64,000 bases of DNA from Musa acuminata AAA Group. Lineage: Eukaryota > Streptophyta > Magnoliopsida > Zingiberales > Musaceae. Both the position numbers and the translations under genes were made by a program. The notes under the pieces were generated by a model. The model did not search any database and was not told where the DNA came from. It saw nothing but the letters and a program-made list of their open reading frames with translations. Location: positions 34,409,501-34,473,500 of the forward strand of contig NC_088339.1 in assembly GCF_036884655.1 (NCBI RefSeq), read 5' to 3'. Shown here piece by piece: positions 11,333 to 22,500 of this stretch (its first letter is position 1; the number at the start of each line of letters is the position of its first letter).

Positions 11333-14300
11333 TCTCAAACTGTTAATTTCTCTGATATTCGATGTGATATTCCCGAACTTAGTGGTGATAACTATAAGAT
11401 ATGGAAGGAGAGGGTTCTCCTCCATTTAGGGTGGATGGATATTGATTATGCTATTAGAAAAGACGAACCACCTATAGTCACGGATACCAGCACTCTAACT
11501 GAGATCGCGTTATATGAGCGATGGGAGCGATCCAATCGGCTCAGCGTGATGTTTATCAAAACTAAGATAACTGCTGGCATACGTGGTTCTGTTGACCAGC
11601 ATGAAAATGTCCGAGACTTGCTAAAGGCTATCGATGAACAATTCATCACTTCGGATAAGGCACTAGCAAGCACCCTTATATTTCATCCCTTAGACTCACA
11701 AACATAAAGGGTGTGCGTGAGCACATAATGCAAATGCGAGATATTGCGGCTCAACTTAAGAAACTTGAGGTTAATATGTCAGAATCCTTCCTGGTGCACT
11801 ATATTCTGAACACCCTTCCACCTCAATATAGCCCTTTTAAAATTTCATACAATACACATAAGGACAAATGGTCAATTAATGAATTAATGACCATGTGTGT
11901 TCAAGAAGAAGAGAGGCTAGTAATGGAATTGGGTGAGAGTGCATTGATGGTAACCACTCGAGAGAAGAACAAAACTGACAAACATCAAGCCAATCAAAAA
12001 GCTTATCAGCAGGGAAAAGGTAAAATACCACCCCAAGCTGATATCAAGAAAGAAGCAAGGTGTTTCTTTTGTAAAAGAAAGGGACACATGAAGAAGGAAT
12101 GTACGAAATTCCAACAATGGCTTGAAAAGAAAGGTAAACCAACCTCATATGTATGTTATGAATCTAATATGGTCAATGTTAATATTAACACCTGGTGGAT
12201 TGACTCTGGATCAACAATCCATATTGCAAACTCTTTGCAGGGTATGCAAAACCTAAGGAAGCCAGTGGGAAGTGAGCAAAGCATCTTATTAGGAAATAAG
12301 ATGGGCTCACATGTGGAAGCAATTGGAACATGCATTTTAACTTTAAGTAGTGGTTTTGTTTTAAAATTGGAAAGAACCTTTTATGTACCAAGTTTCTCAC
12401 GAAACTTAATTTCTGTTTCCAGACTCGTACCATTTGGATATTCCTTTAATTTTAAAGACACATCATTTCGTTTATTATATAAATCTGATTGTGTTGGGAA
12501 TGGTATTTTGTCTGACGGTCTTTACCGTATTTTATTACAAATTGATAATACTCAAGATTCAATGCATGTTCACGCTGGCATTAAGAGGTGTAATATTAAT
12601 GAGGATTCCTCTATATTATGGTATCGGAGATTAGGACATATCTCCATAGAGAGAATAAAAAGATTAGTTAAAGATGGGGTACTTAGTACTCTTGATTTTA
12701 CTAATTTTAAGACTTGTGTGGACTGTATTAAAGGAAAACAGACCAATAAGTCCAAAAGGGGTGCTAATAGGAGTTCATACTCATTAGAAATAATTCATAC
12801 TGATATATGTTGTCCAGACATGGACATACATGGTCAGAAATACTTCATCTCCTTTATAGATGATTACTCACGATATATGTATATATATTTGCTTCATAAT
12901 AAAAATGAAGCATTGGATGCCTTCAAAGTCTTTAAGGCTGAAGTTGAGAACCAATGTGGTAAGTAAATTAAAATTGTGAGATCAGATAGGGGTGGAGAAT
13001 ATTATGGTAGATATACTGAAAATGGACAAGCACCTGGTCCTTTTGCTAAGTTTCTTCAAGAACATGGGATTATTGCCCAATACACTATGCCTGGTTCTCC
13101 AGACCAGAATGGTGTTGCAGAAAGAAGAAACCGAACATTATTGGACATGGTGCGGAGTATGCTTAGCAACTCCAATCTTCCTAAGTTCTTGTGGACTGAA
13201 GCACTAAAGACGGCTGTGTATATATTAAACCGAGTTCCAACCAAGGCTGTCCAAAAGACACCATTTGAACTATGGAAAGGTTAGAAACCGAGTTTGCGAC
13301 ATATGCGCGTTTGGGGATGTCCGTCTGAAGTTAGGATATATAATCCACAAGAGAAGAAACTGGACGCGAGGACTGTTAGTGGGTATTTCATTGGATATAC
13401 CGAAAAGTCCAAAGGTTACAGGTTCTATTGTCCATCTCACGCAACTAGGATTGTGGAATCAAAAAACGCTAAATTTCTTGAGGATGATGTGATTAGTGGG
13501 AGCGATCATTTCAGGAACATAGTTTCCGCACATGATCATATAGAATCTCAACCTTCCACATCAAATGATAGATTGGTTATAGTTCATAGCACTCCTCAAG
13601 TACAAACTAGTGCTGAACAACCAATCATTGAAATTCCACAAGTTGTTGATAGTATTCTAATAGATCAAACAGTTCAGGAATTACAACAAGCTCCTGAACA
13701 ACTAGTTGAACCACAAGTTCCTCAAGGAACCATTGGTACAACATTAAGAAAATATACTAGAAATAAAAGATCAGCAATTCCTAGTGATTATGTTGTATAT
13801 CTACAAGAATCTGACTATAATATTAGAGCCAAAAATGATCCTGAAACATTTTCACAAGCCATGAGTTGCAAAAAGTCAAATTTGTGGCATGATGCTATGA
13901 AAGAAGAGATGAATTCCATGATGAGCAATGGAGTCTGGGATCTTGTAGAGTTGCCTAATGAAGCAAAGGCCATTGGTTGCAAATGAGTCTTTAAAATTAA
14001 GAAAGATTCGTTAGGCAACATTGAGAGATACAAGACAAGACTTGTTGCAAAGGGATTTACTCAAAAAGAGGAAATCGATTATACGGAGACATTTTCTCCT
14101 GTATCTAAGATAGATTCTCTGCATATTATTTTAGCATTAGTTGCTCATTTTGACCTTGAGTTGCAACAAATGGATGTGAAAACAGCATTTCTTAATGGAG
14201 ATCTAGAGGAAGAGGTTTATATGAAACAACCTGAAGGTTTCTCCTCTAGTGTTGGTGAGCACTTGGTTTGCAAGTTTAGGAAGTCTATATACGGCTTAAA

Positions 14301-15408
14301 ACAAGCCTCCCGCCAATGGTATTTTAAATTTCATGAAGTGATTTCTTCATTCGGATTTGTTGAAAATCCCATGGATCAATGCATATACCAGAAGGTTAGT
14401 GGGAGTAAAATATGTTTCCTTGTTTTATACGTAGATGATATTTTGCTTGCAACCAATGATAAGGATTTGCTGCATGAGGTGAAACAATTTCTTTCTAAAA
14501 ATTTTGACATTAAGGATATGGGTGAAGCATCTTATGTCATTGGCATTAAGATCTATAGAGATAGACCTCGAGGCATTTTAGGTCTATCATAAGAAACCTA
14601 TATTGATAAACTTTTAGAAAGATTTTGGATGAAGGATTGTTCACCAAGTGTTGCTCCCATTGTGAAAGGTGATATGTTCAATTTGAACCAATGCCCAAAG
14701 AACAATTTTGAAAGGGAATCAATGAAAAACATCCCATATGCTTCTGTCGTAGGAAGCCTTATGTATGCTCAGGTCTGTACTAGACCTGATATTGTATTTA
14801 TTGTGGGGATGCTAGGTCGATATCAGAGTAATCCAGGTATGGACCACTGGAGAGCTGCAAAGAAAGTGATGAGGTATCTACAAGGAACCAAAGATTACAT
14901 GCTTATGTATAGACATACAGACAATCTGGATGTGATTGGTTACTCAGATTCAGACTTCGCCGGTTGTGTTGATTCTCGTAAATCAACATCAGGATATATT
15001 TTTATGATGGCCGGTGGAGCTATTTCTTGGAGAAGCGCTAAGCAGACCTTGACTGCTACTTCTACCATGGAAGCTGAGTTTGTCTCCTGCTTTGAGGCTA
15101 CTTCACATGGTGTATGACTTAAGAGTTTCATTTCTGGGCTTAGAATCATGGATTCTATTTCTAGGCCATTAAGAATTTTCTGTGACAATTCAGCTGCTGT
15201 CTTTATGACTAAAAACAATAAAAGTCGAAGTCGAAGTAAACACATCGGCATTAAGTATTTAGCCATAAGAGAACGTGTAAAAGAAAAGAAAGTGGTCATT
15301 GAGCACATTAGCACTGAATTGATGATTACTGATCCTTTGACTAAAGGCATGCCACCTCTAAAATTCAAGGATCATGTAAAGAAAATGGGACTTAGTTCCA
15401 CTTTGTAA
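11333..15408 (+). pseudogene. copia gag-pol, single frame broken by one frameshift and five stops
   Basis: Gag-like sequence begins at about 11333 in the frame of ATG 11435. The frame shifts between about 11670 and 11704, and from about 11707 the rest stays in one frame. Domains in order: gag with a CCHC knuckle (CFFCKRKGHMKKEC, about 12061-12102); protease with the D-S-G triad (WWIDSGST, 12193 on); integrase with its zinc region (LGH...CVDC) and catalytic core (HTDI, FIDDYSRY, then the Glu in NGVAERRNR); reverse transcriptase with MDVKTAFLNGDLEEEVY and the YVDD catalytic box; and RNase H with YSDSDFAG, STSGYIF and MEAEFVS. The stops are TAA 12964, TAG 13282, TGA 13984, TAA 14590 and TGA 15115. 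Each falls inside a conserved domain or linker where a Gln or Trp codon is expected, so they are mutations rather than natural ends. The polyprotein would normally copy and integrate the element. Confidence 0.93.
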
Positions 15409-15673
15409 TGATATTGAAACTCTTATATATTATGAAATTTTCTCATTTATGTGCACATTATTTTGAGAAAATATATTGTTGTTGGACCAAGAATAAACAT
15501 AAGGTTTATTCATAAAGTAATATTACCACATTAAGATTAAGAAACTAAATACATCGTGATACATGGATGATAATACTCGCTCTTAGAGGACTTATCGCTA
15601 TGATTCATGTATTTATTTCTTAAAAAGTTGTTCGAGAAAGATTAATTCAAATTATTAAGATAAACGTATGGAC

Positions 15674-15685
15674 CAAGTGGGAGAA
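15674..15685 (+). other. Polypurine tract
   Basis: The purine-rich aagtgggagaa immediately precedes the 3' LTR, in the position where plus-strand DNA synthesis of an LTR element is primed. Confidence 0.8.
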
Positions 15686-16184
15686 TGTAACGGTTATTAT
15701 TAAATATCTTATTTAATAATAACGTAACCGTTCTTATTAAGATTCATAATTCATTATCATGAATTTCTTCATTTATTATCGTTTAAATGATTTCAGTTTC
15801 TTATTCTTTAGACATGAAACCGTTATTATTAAATTAAATATTTAATATCATTAAGTTCTTCATTATGGTCCAAACGTTACAAATTTGAATTAATTCTTGA
15901 ACGTTATGAGTTGGTGATGATAAATGTTCTTGATGGGAGAACATCTATATATACATGAGGATTTTGGTCCCTTGGCTCAATCATCTCTTTGAAGCGAAAG
16001 GCTTTCCTACACCATCTAAAGCGAGAGTTCTGAGCCGAGAAGAACCAAAGTTCAAGAAGAAATCTTTGCAGAAATTCTTGGCGACAATGGCTGGAGGTAC
16101 GCTATTTCGTTTCCGCATTAGTTTTATTGTGTTTCTATTACAATGATTTAGAAACACAAGTTGGCTTCATTAAAATATCTTACA
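15686..16184 (+). repeat. 3' LTR of the copia element
   Basis: This repeat has the same length as the 5' LTR and is identical to it except at four sites: one C/T in aatct(c/t)tgcag, one C/T at a CpG in atggc(c/t)gga, and two T/A changes next to the right end (atttctaaca versus atatcttaca). Confidence 0.97.
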
Positions 16185-16189
16185 TTCTA

Positions 16190-18340
16190 TTGGCCACTAC
16201 GATCCATTGGCTAATTATTCGCATACTTAATTGTTCTGTCGATTGTCGCCTCTCCGAGGAGAATGAGAGTTAGATCGATCAAGAAATCACTCTCCTCTTT
16301 GTTCTTTTACCTTTGAAGCAGCACGCAGTCGCTTGCATCTCATCTCATCCTCTGTAATCCATAATCATGAGGCTCTCCATGAATGTGTGATTGCAGAGGG
16401 AGCAGACAAGAGCTACGTACCATAATCTGCCATCGTCATGTCGAAGAAAAAGCTCGGTAGATTGGATGCAGCGGAGAGATTTGTCTCAGACACTGTCAAC
16501 TTCAGCTCCATCCAAATCCAAATACCTTCGTCTACAGAAGTTGCCAGTCTTGTTCTTGTGCCTTGTACCAAACAATGATATCTGGGTTGACGAAGCCATG
16601 GAGTGATCCACGATAAAAAAAAAATACATTGGTGTTATCGAGAGTTGAGTAGGGTCGATGGCAAACAATGTCGGCAAGAGAATCTGAGGATTAATTTAGT
16701 CTGTGGGTTCGTGAATCGAATGATGCAGGAATATTGTCGGAGGAGTCAGGGACGTTGGTCATTTGATCGAACAGGTGTGTGCTGTTTATGCCGTGTGTTT
16801 GCGTGCGTGAAGGAGCAAAAGACGAGTGATGATGATCTGTAGCCAACAAAAAATTTATAAAATAATATCAATTTTTTTTTATTTTTTATTTATTATGCTA
16901 ATCTTATTTTTTTATAAAAGATAAAATTATCTCTACTTTTCAATTTTACCGATCGAAGGTACAAAACAGTGCATCAATTATCGATCTTATCAATGATAAA
17001 ATGATCATTTTAATTATTAATTAAAAAAAAAGATCATTACAGTCGCACGATTGATTTTCTTCTTCAAATCGATCTCTTAGGGTGTAAGGCAAAGCTCCTG
17101 TCCAACATAGAAATGTTAAGTTGGTCACTTCTTCTTCGAATCCCTCTTAGGGCGTAAGTGAAAGCTCCTCGACAATACAATAATATTAAGTTGATCAAAC
17201 CCTAAGAGATAGATTTAGGGGAAGAAATCCTAAGACAATAATTTGGGGAAAAAACAAATCATACAATTGCCTAAGTCAATAGTCTCATTCTTTCATCTTT
17301 TAATTAACGTCTAAAATTACTATTTTATCATTGGTAAAATTAATATTTTCATAGGTACTGTATCTTTGGTTGATAAGGCCGACGATATCAAGATAGTTGG
17401 GGTTAAATATTTTTCCTTCGTAAATATAAGGATGTCGATATAAATTTTTAAGTCTAAAGACCAAGATACTAAATAGGTCTAGCTATAATTATCTCATATC
17501 GATTATTATCTTATTATGGTCGACTTTGCCCCTTCACCGTTGCCCATCATCTTCACTCTATTGCGAGGGCCTATTGTCTCCATATGACCTCCTCCACTTC
17601 ATCACTTTCGTTTGATATTGTCGAGACACTAGCTCAATCTCATTGGGCTTATCATCGGCAAAGAGAAATAAGGGAGGGAGCCAATGGCATCGATGTGGCA
17701 ATGTGAGGGCAACATTAGAGAGGAGAAAATCAACCCCCTCATAGTGAAAGGAGATGATGGCCTAGACGACGGCGATTAAATCGACAATGACAAAGATCTC
17801 AAGGAGATCGAGGAGGTAAAGAAAGATATGGAGGGGATCTTCTCGCATCATTATTATTATACGAGGGAGATAAAGAGAACCTATAAAGAAGATGAAAAAG
17901 AAGAGTTTAGTACGTCGGATCGGAAGAGATAGAGGAAGAGAGCATCGGAGAGGAGGCTGCCATCGCATCGCAGTACAACTTTATGCGTGTTGTTATACAA
18001 GAAGATGACGAGGTCGTATTAAGGTAATAAGACATGGGACGAAATCACATGGCTACTCTCGTTGTTTGACGGCACACTAAAAGCTGGAGCACAACAGCAC
18101 CATCGAATCATATTGCTTGTCTTGATGAACACCACCAAGAAGCAACAAGAACCAATGTATTCATTCCACCGTGACATCCCAAAATGCATGTGTTTACTAC
18201 TGGTTGGGGGGTTTAGCTCATGCCGGTGGAACGATTGCCAAGTCCAAACAGCCTCCGGTGTTTGATCTGTTCATTAGGTTGTCATATCCTAATCGGTCTC
18301 CTTAATTGTTCCCAATCGATCGCAAACTGCATTCCTTTTT
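16190..18340. other. Gene-poor intergenic DNA
   Basis: No coding region can be supported on either strand. The stretch is AT-rich with scattered short open frames and includes one 70-bp two-copy repeat at 17070-17215. Confidence 0.5.
17060..17215. repeat. Two-copy direct repeat, ~70-bp unit
   Basis: The block ttcttcttc(a/g)aatc...ctcttaggg(t/c)gtaag...aaagctcct...aa(t)gttaagttg(a/g)tca occurs twice, with the shared ctcttag anchor at 17074 and 17144. The copies differ by substitutions and a few indels. Confidence 0.65.
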
Positions 18341-18344
18341 TGAC

Positions 18345-18770
18345 TTTAAGGCGTGAGTTCTGATCACCGCAAATGAGAATAAGAAACCAAAATTTAGACG
18401 ATTTGATATCAATTTTGGATTTTTTGGAGCTCCTTGACATCCATCTGTTATGCGGTAAGCACACCAGGAGGTCTTCGTAGTCCTCCTCATTTTGTTTGTA
18501 TTAAAGTTCTGCTCACTCCCCGGTGATCATACGAAACCGAGTGTCGGATGTTTTTGCCACCATTTTGGAATTTTTGGAACACTTTGACATCCTTCCGGTG
18601 TGCGGTAAACACACTCCGGTCTCGTGACCCGTGATATTCTGCTCACCTTCCGTGAAGCTAAGAAACCGAAATTTTGCCAATTTTTTAGCCATTTAATAAT
18701 TTTTGGACGACTTTGAAGCTCTTCTGGTGTGCGGTAAGCGCACGTGTTAGTTACTGTGACCTTCATTCAT
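18345..18770. repeat. Three diverged tandem units of ~130-150 bp
   Basis: Each unit reads approximately ttctgctcac...aagaaaccgaa...ttggaatttttgga...ctttgacatcc-ttc-ggtgtgcggtaa-cacac. The gaaacc anchor is at 18383, 18533 and 18662. The similarity is clear but degraded, and no coding potential is shared between units. Confidence 0.7.
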
Positions 18771-18775
18771 TGTTT

Positions 18776-18808
18776 TATTATTATTATTACTATTATTATT
18801 ATTATTTG
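18776..18808. repeat. (ATT)n microsatellite
   Basis: A trinucleotide run of ATT/TTA with one imperfection sits at the right edge of the ~130-150-bp repeat. Confidence 0.85.
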
Positions 18809-18809
18809 A

Positions 18810-19575
18810 AGCGCACGTCCGGCGCATCAGATGAGTCTAAATTCTCGATCGGGATTGAGGTCAAACAAATGTTTCGAATAAGAAATCAACACGAAATCAA
18901 AATCTCATGCTATTATTCTTCCCGACGGTGACAAATCGAATAATAATTTTTCATAGACCGAAATCGAACCAGGAAATCATGCAAGCCGAAATCTAAACCG
19001 GACCGAGGATTTTGGTTCAGTTTTGTCCTGTTTACGGTACTATCGAGTAAAACCTTTTATGTTTATACAAATCTGATTTGACAAAAGGCTACATTTTCTG
19101 CTACCATTTGTATTTCGTTGTGTCAACAGAGCGTCATCAAAAATCTTCGAATATAATGTTCACCAAATCGATTCAGACATAAAGCCTCATCCCGAGACGA
19201 ACCAAATCTAAAACAGATGTTTCTGATTTTATGTCGGCACATAGAACAAGTCGCGTCGCCAAACAAACCAGAAGTTTGGAAGGGAAACAGAGGTGGAAGA
19301 TCGCAAACAGCAACACACCTCAGTTTGGGGCAACAGAGAGACTGTTGCAGGACCCCTAAGCTAACTCAGATCTTGGACTTCGCAGCATGTGCCCCTCCGA
19401 CCCTATCAAAACCTTTCTTTCATGAGCACTCTAGGACGCGGATCGGCAGTTTGATGACATGCAAAACAATTCTAAGCTTTACATGATGAGAGATGATTAA
19501 GTAGCAGTAGAAAGGATTAAATTTAGATATTCTTTGTTATCGCAGGGCAGAGGCTGAAGAAGAAGACACTACCAG
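18810..19575. other. Intergenic DNA and likely 3' UTR of the downstream minus-strand gene
   Basis: No gene is seen. The bases just left of 19576 should include the 3' untranslated region of the PDX3-type gene, which ends at the TGA at 19578-19576. Confidence 0.5.
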
Positions 19576-22500
19576 TCATGGAGACAACCTTTCGATATGC
19601 CATACTTGGCCTCCGTTTACTGTCCTGATTGAGTACCGAAGCCTGTAAAAAACAAAAAACAAAAAAAAAGTTCATTTCAATTGGCTAATGCATAAGCCAT
19701 GAAGCATAACATATACTTCCAGATGCCTCATCGAACGGGATGGACCTACCGATCATGAAGACGAGAAGGCTGGCCTTGCCAAAATTCAAACTTGGTTGGT
19801 TTCAGTCTGTAGCCTCCCCAGTACTCTGGCATAGGGATCAAGCTTCTGGAGAAGCAGAATACATAATGACAGATTAGGCAGTTTTAGCTTTAACAACATG
19901 GACATTTCAATGATAAGGGTAGATTGACCAAGTGCATACTAACAGGGTTTTACATAATGCAAAGGCAGGTTAGGCATAGGGATCAAGCTTCTGGAGAAGC
20001 AGAATGCATAATGCAAAGCAGTTTTAGCTTCAACAACATTGACATTTCAATGGTGAGGGTCGGTTGACCGAGTGCATATTAACAGGGTGGAGTACAAATT
20101 CTTCCCGAGTGGCATATACGAAAACCATGGGAGAGAGAGCCACAGACTTCTATCATGCTAAAAATAGTAAAGCTGGGATGATAGGGTCAGACAACGTACT
20201 TGTTCAACAACCAAAAGAAAATGATAAGGGATCACATGAACCAGTGTTGAATCAATTAGAATCTCTTACAGTCATGAGTGAGTCCAATTTATAATACAAA
20301 AGTCAAAAAATAATGAAAAAAAGGAGACCTGAGCAGAAAAATAGGCAATAAACTCTGGCCTACAAGCACCAAACATACAACCTAACCGGACACAAGGCAA
20401 TGGCTTCTAGTAAAGGACAGAATTTGAAATCCTCATATTTACAGTCTTTATCCACTTCAAACATGAAATGAGCACTTTACAAGGTTGAAGATATCCAAGT
20501 TAAAAAGAAGACTAAAATTTACAGGGCACATATGTGCAGGGTTCTTCAAGGGTAACACCTTCAAAGCTGAAGAATGATCATGTTGACATAAAAATCATGA
20601 AGGCTCTCATCTCTCAAAAAAAAAAAAGGTGCACATAAAAACAGAAAAGAGATTTCCAAGGATTCACAAATATCTATTAGACTTCTATTTGCCTATCTGT
20701 TGAAACATTAACTAAAACTAACACGTCAAACCAAAAAATGAGGTACTTTTGTTATAGCATATATTAATCAAGACTGCATCTTAGAAGTTGGAATAATAGA
20801 CAGGCATAAAAGGCATAAGCATATAGCAAACTCGTTTAACCTAATGAAAGCTACTGCTCGAATAACAGCATTACCAAAATGGCAAAATCATATGCAACAG
20901 GTACATGACAGAAACAAACATACTATGATGTCAAAACAAATATAAAGAGGGGGAAAAAGCAATGCTAAACATATTAACTTAATGAAAGCTTCTGCTCAAA
21001 TAACAGCATTACCAAACTCATATGCAACAGGCACATGACAGAAACAAACATACTCTGAGGTAAAAACAAAGATACTCTGACACAAAACAAGGCTTAGTTA
21101 GACTAACCCATCAGCATATTCTTCCTCTAGTTTTTTGTACGCTTCATCAAGCACATGCCTTCCGATTACAGTAGTACTCTGAAGAAACCCATAAAAACAT
21201 TTAAGTCTCCACTGAAGTGTATAAAAACATTTTTATACATAGATGAAAGCAAGACAAACACATCAGACCTGCTTGCTAGCTATTGCTCCAAGCTGACTTC
21301 CTCGAGGGCGACTATGGAAATATGTCTCGGATTCCTCCCTAGAAACCTTTTCAACAGTTCCTTCAACTCTAACCTGCAACTTATAATACTGACCGCATCA
21401 GACAAAAGTCCCAACCAGATGGAGAAGCCAAAGAATGAATTCTTCTTCACTGTGAAAATATATATCAACTAAAAATATGTTACTCATAACACACATCTAA
21501 AATCAATGATAATTAAAAAATAGTATCATTGATGCAAAACAATGTAACTAATAAAGTAATAAACAATTCTAAAACCAATGATTTTTAGAAAGTCTCTCTG
21601 ATACAAAAAGAATACCAGTATCGTCACTGGTCGGGCAATAAGTATACCATTCGATGCTCACATTTCTTCCATCCACTTTTTCGCCTTTCTCAACCAATAT
21701 GCTCATTTCCTCTCTTTTCCATCAGCAATAATATCAAGCTTATTTCGTTCTCTTTTTCTCAAATTTTGTCTTCAAGTTTCTCCCATTTTATTATCAAAAT
21801 TCTCGAGAAACATCACGTTTGTGACTTTTCTTTCAAGCTATGGTGTGGGTTTCTTGCTAGGAAGTGTGGTTTCTTCTTCAATTCGAGGCAAATCTAAACC
21901 TAGCCAACTTGTTATTTGTGTAAGAGTTGTTTCTCACTCATTTAGATATTTTATGTTTTCGAACATAAAGTTTTTGTTAAATTGAGGCTGAATGCACATC
22001 CAGCATTGATCTATATGTATCTAAGTCGATCCACACTGCATGGTTCCAAACAAGATACTTATGTATCTGGTCAAGAACCATGCGAAACTTGTCTAGAACA
22101 ACATCCGGCATAGATCCACATGAATTTGACCCATGTTCATGTAGATCTAGGCAATATTTGAGTAGATTGAACCTAAATCAGGATGAATTTGATCTAGATT
22201 CATCAAGTTGATGCTAGATCGGTGCTGATCCAACCAAAATTTTATCATATAAAAAAACCATAGCCCTTCAGTTGTACCAAAATAATCAAATTTCCAAAAA
22301 AAAGTTTTGTAATCTCATATGAAAAGTAATTGTCTCCATGAAGACAAAGCTAAATACCCCAAGAGAGAGCAATAACCTGACGATTAAGAGGATTCCAGTA
22401 GAAAAGAAGTGAAGCATGAGGATTTTCAGACAATTCCTTGGCCTTTTGGCTCCCATAATTGGTAAACCTAAATTAGCAAAATAAACATGCTTATGTAAAA

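Larger units (their letters stand above)
10182..16189 (+). mobile_element. Complete Ty1/copia LTR retrotransposon with 5-bp target duplication
   Basis: Two 499-bp LTRs (10187-10685 and 15686-16184), both beginning TG and ending CA, flank an internal region in the order gag, protease, integrase, reverse transcriptase, RNase H, which defines the copia superfamily. The target duplication TTCTA is present at 10182-10186 and 16185-16189. A primer binding site follows the 5' LTR and a purine tract precedes the 3' LTR. The LTRs differ at only four positions (two C/T and two T/A), so the insertion is young. The coding region is nonetheless closed by five in-frame stops and one frameshift, so this copy should not make a full polyprotein. 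The lineage within copia was not determined. Confidence 0.97.
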
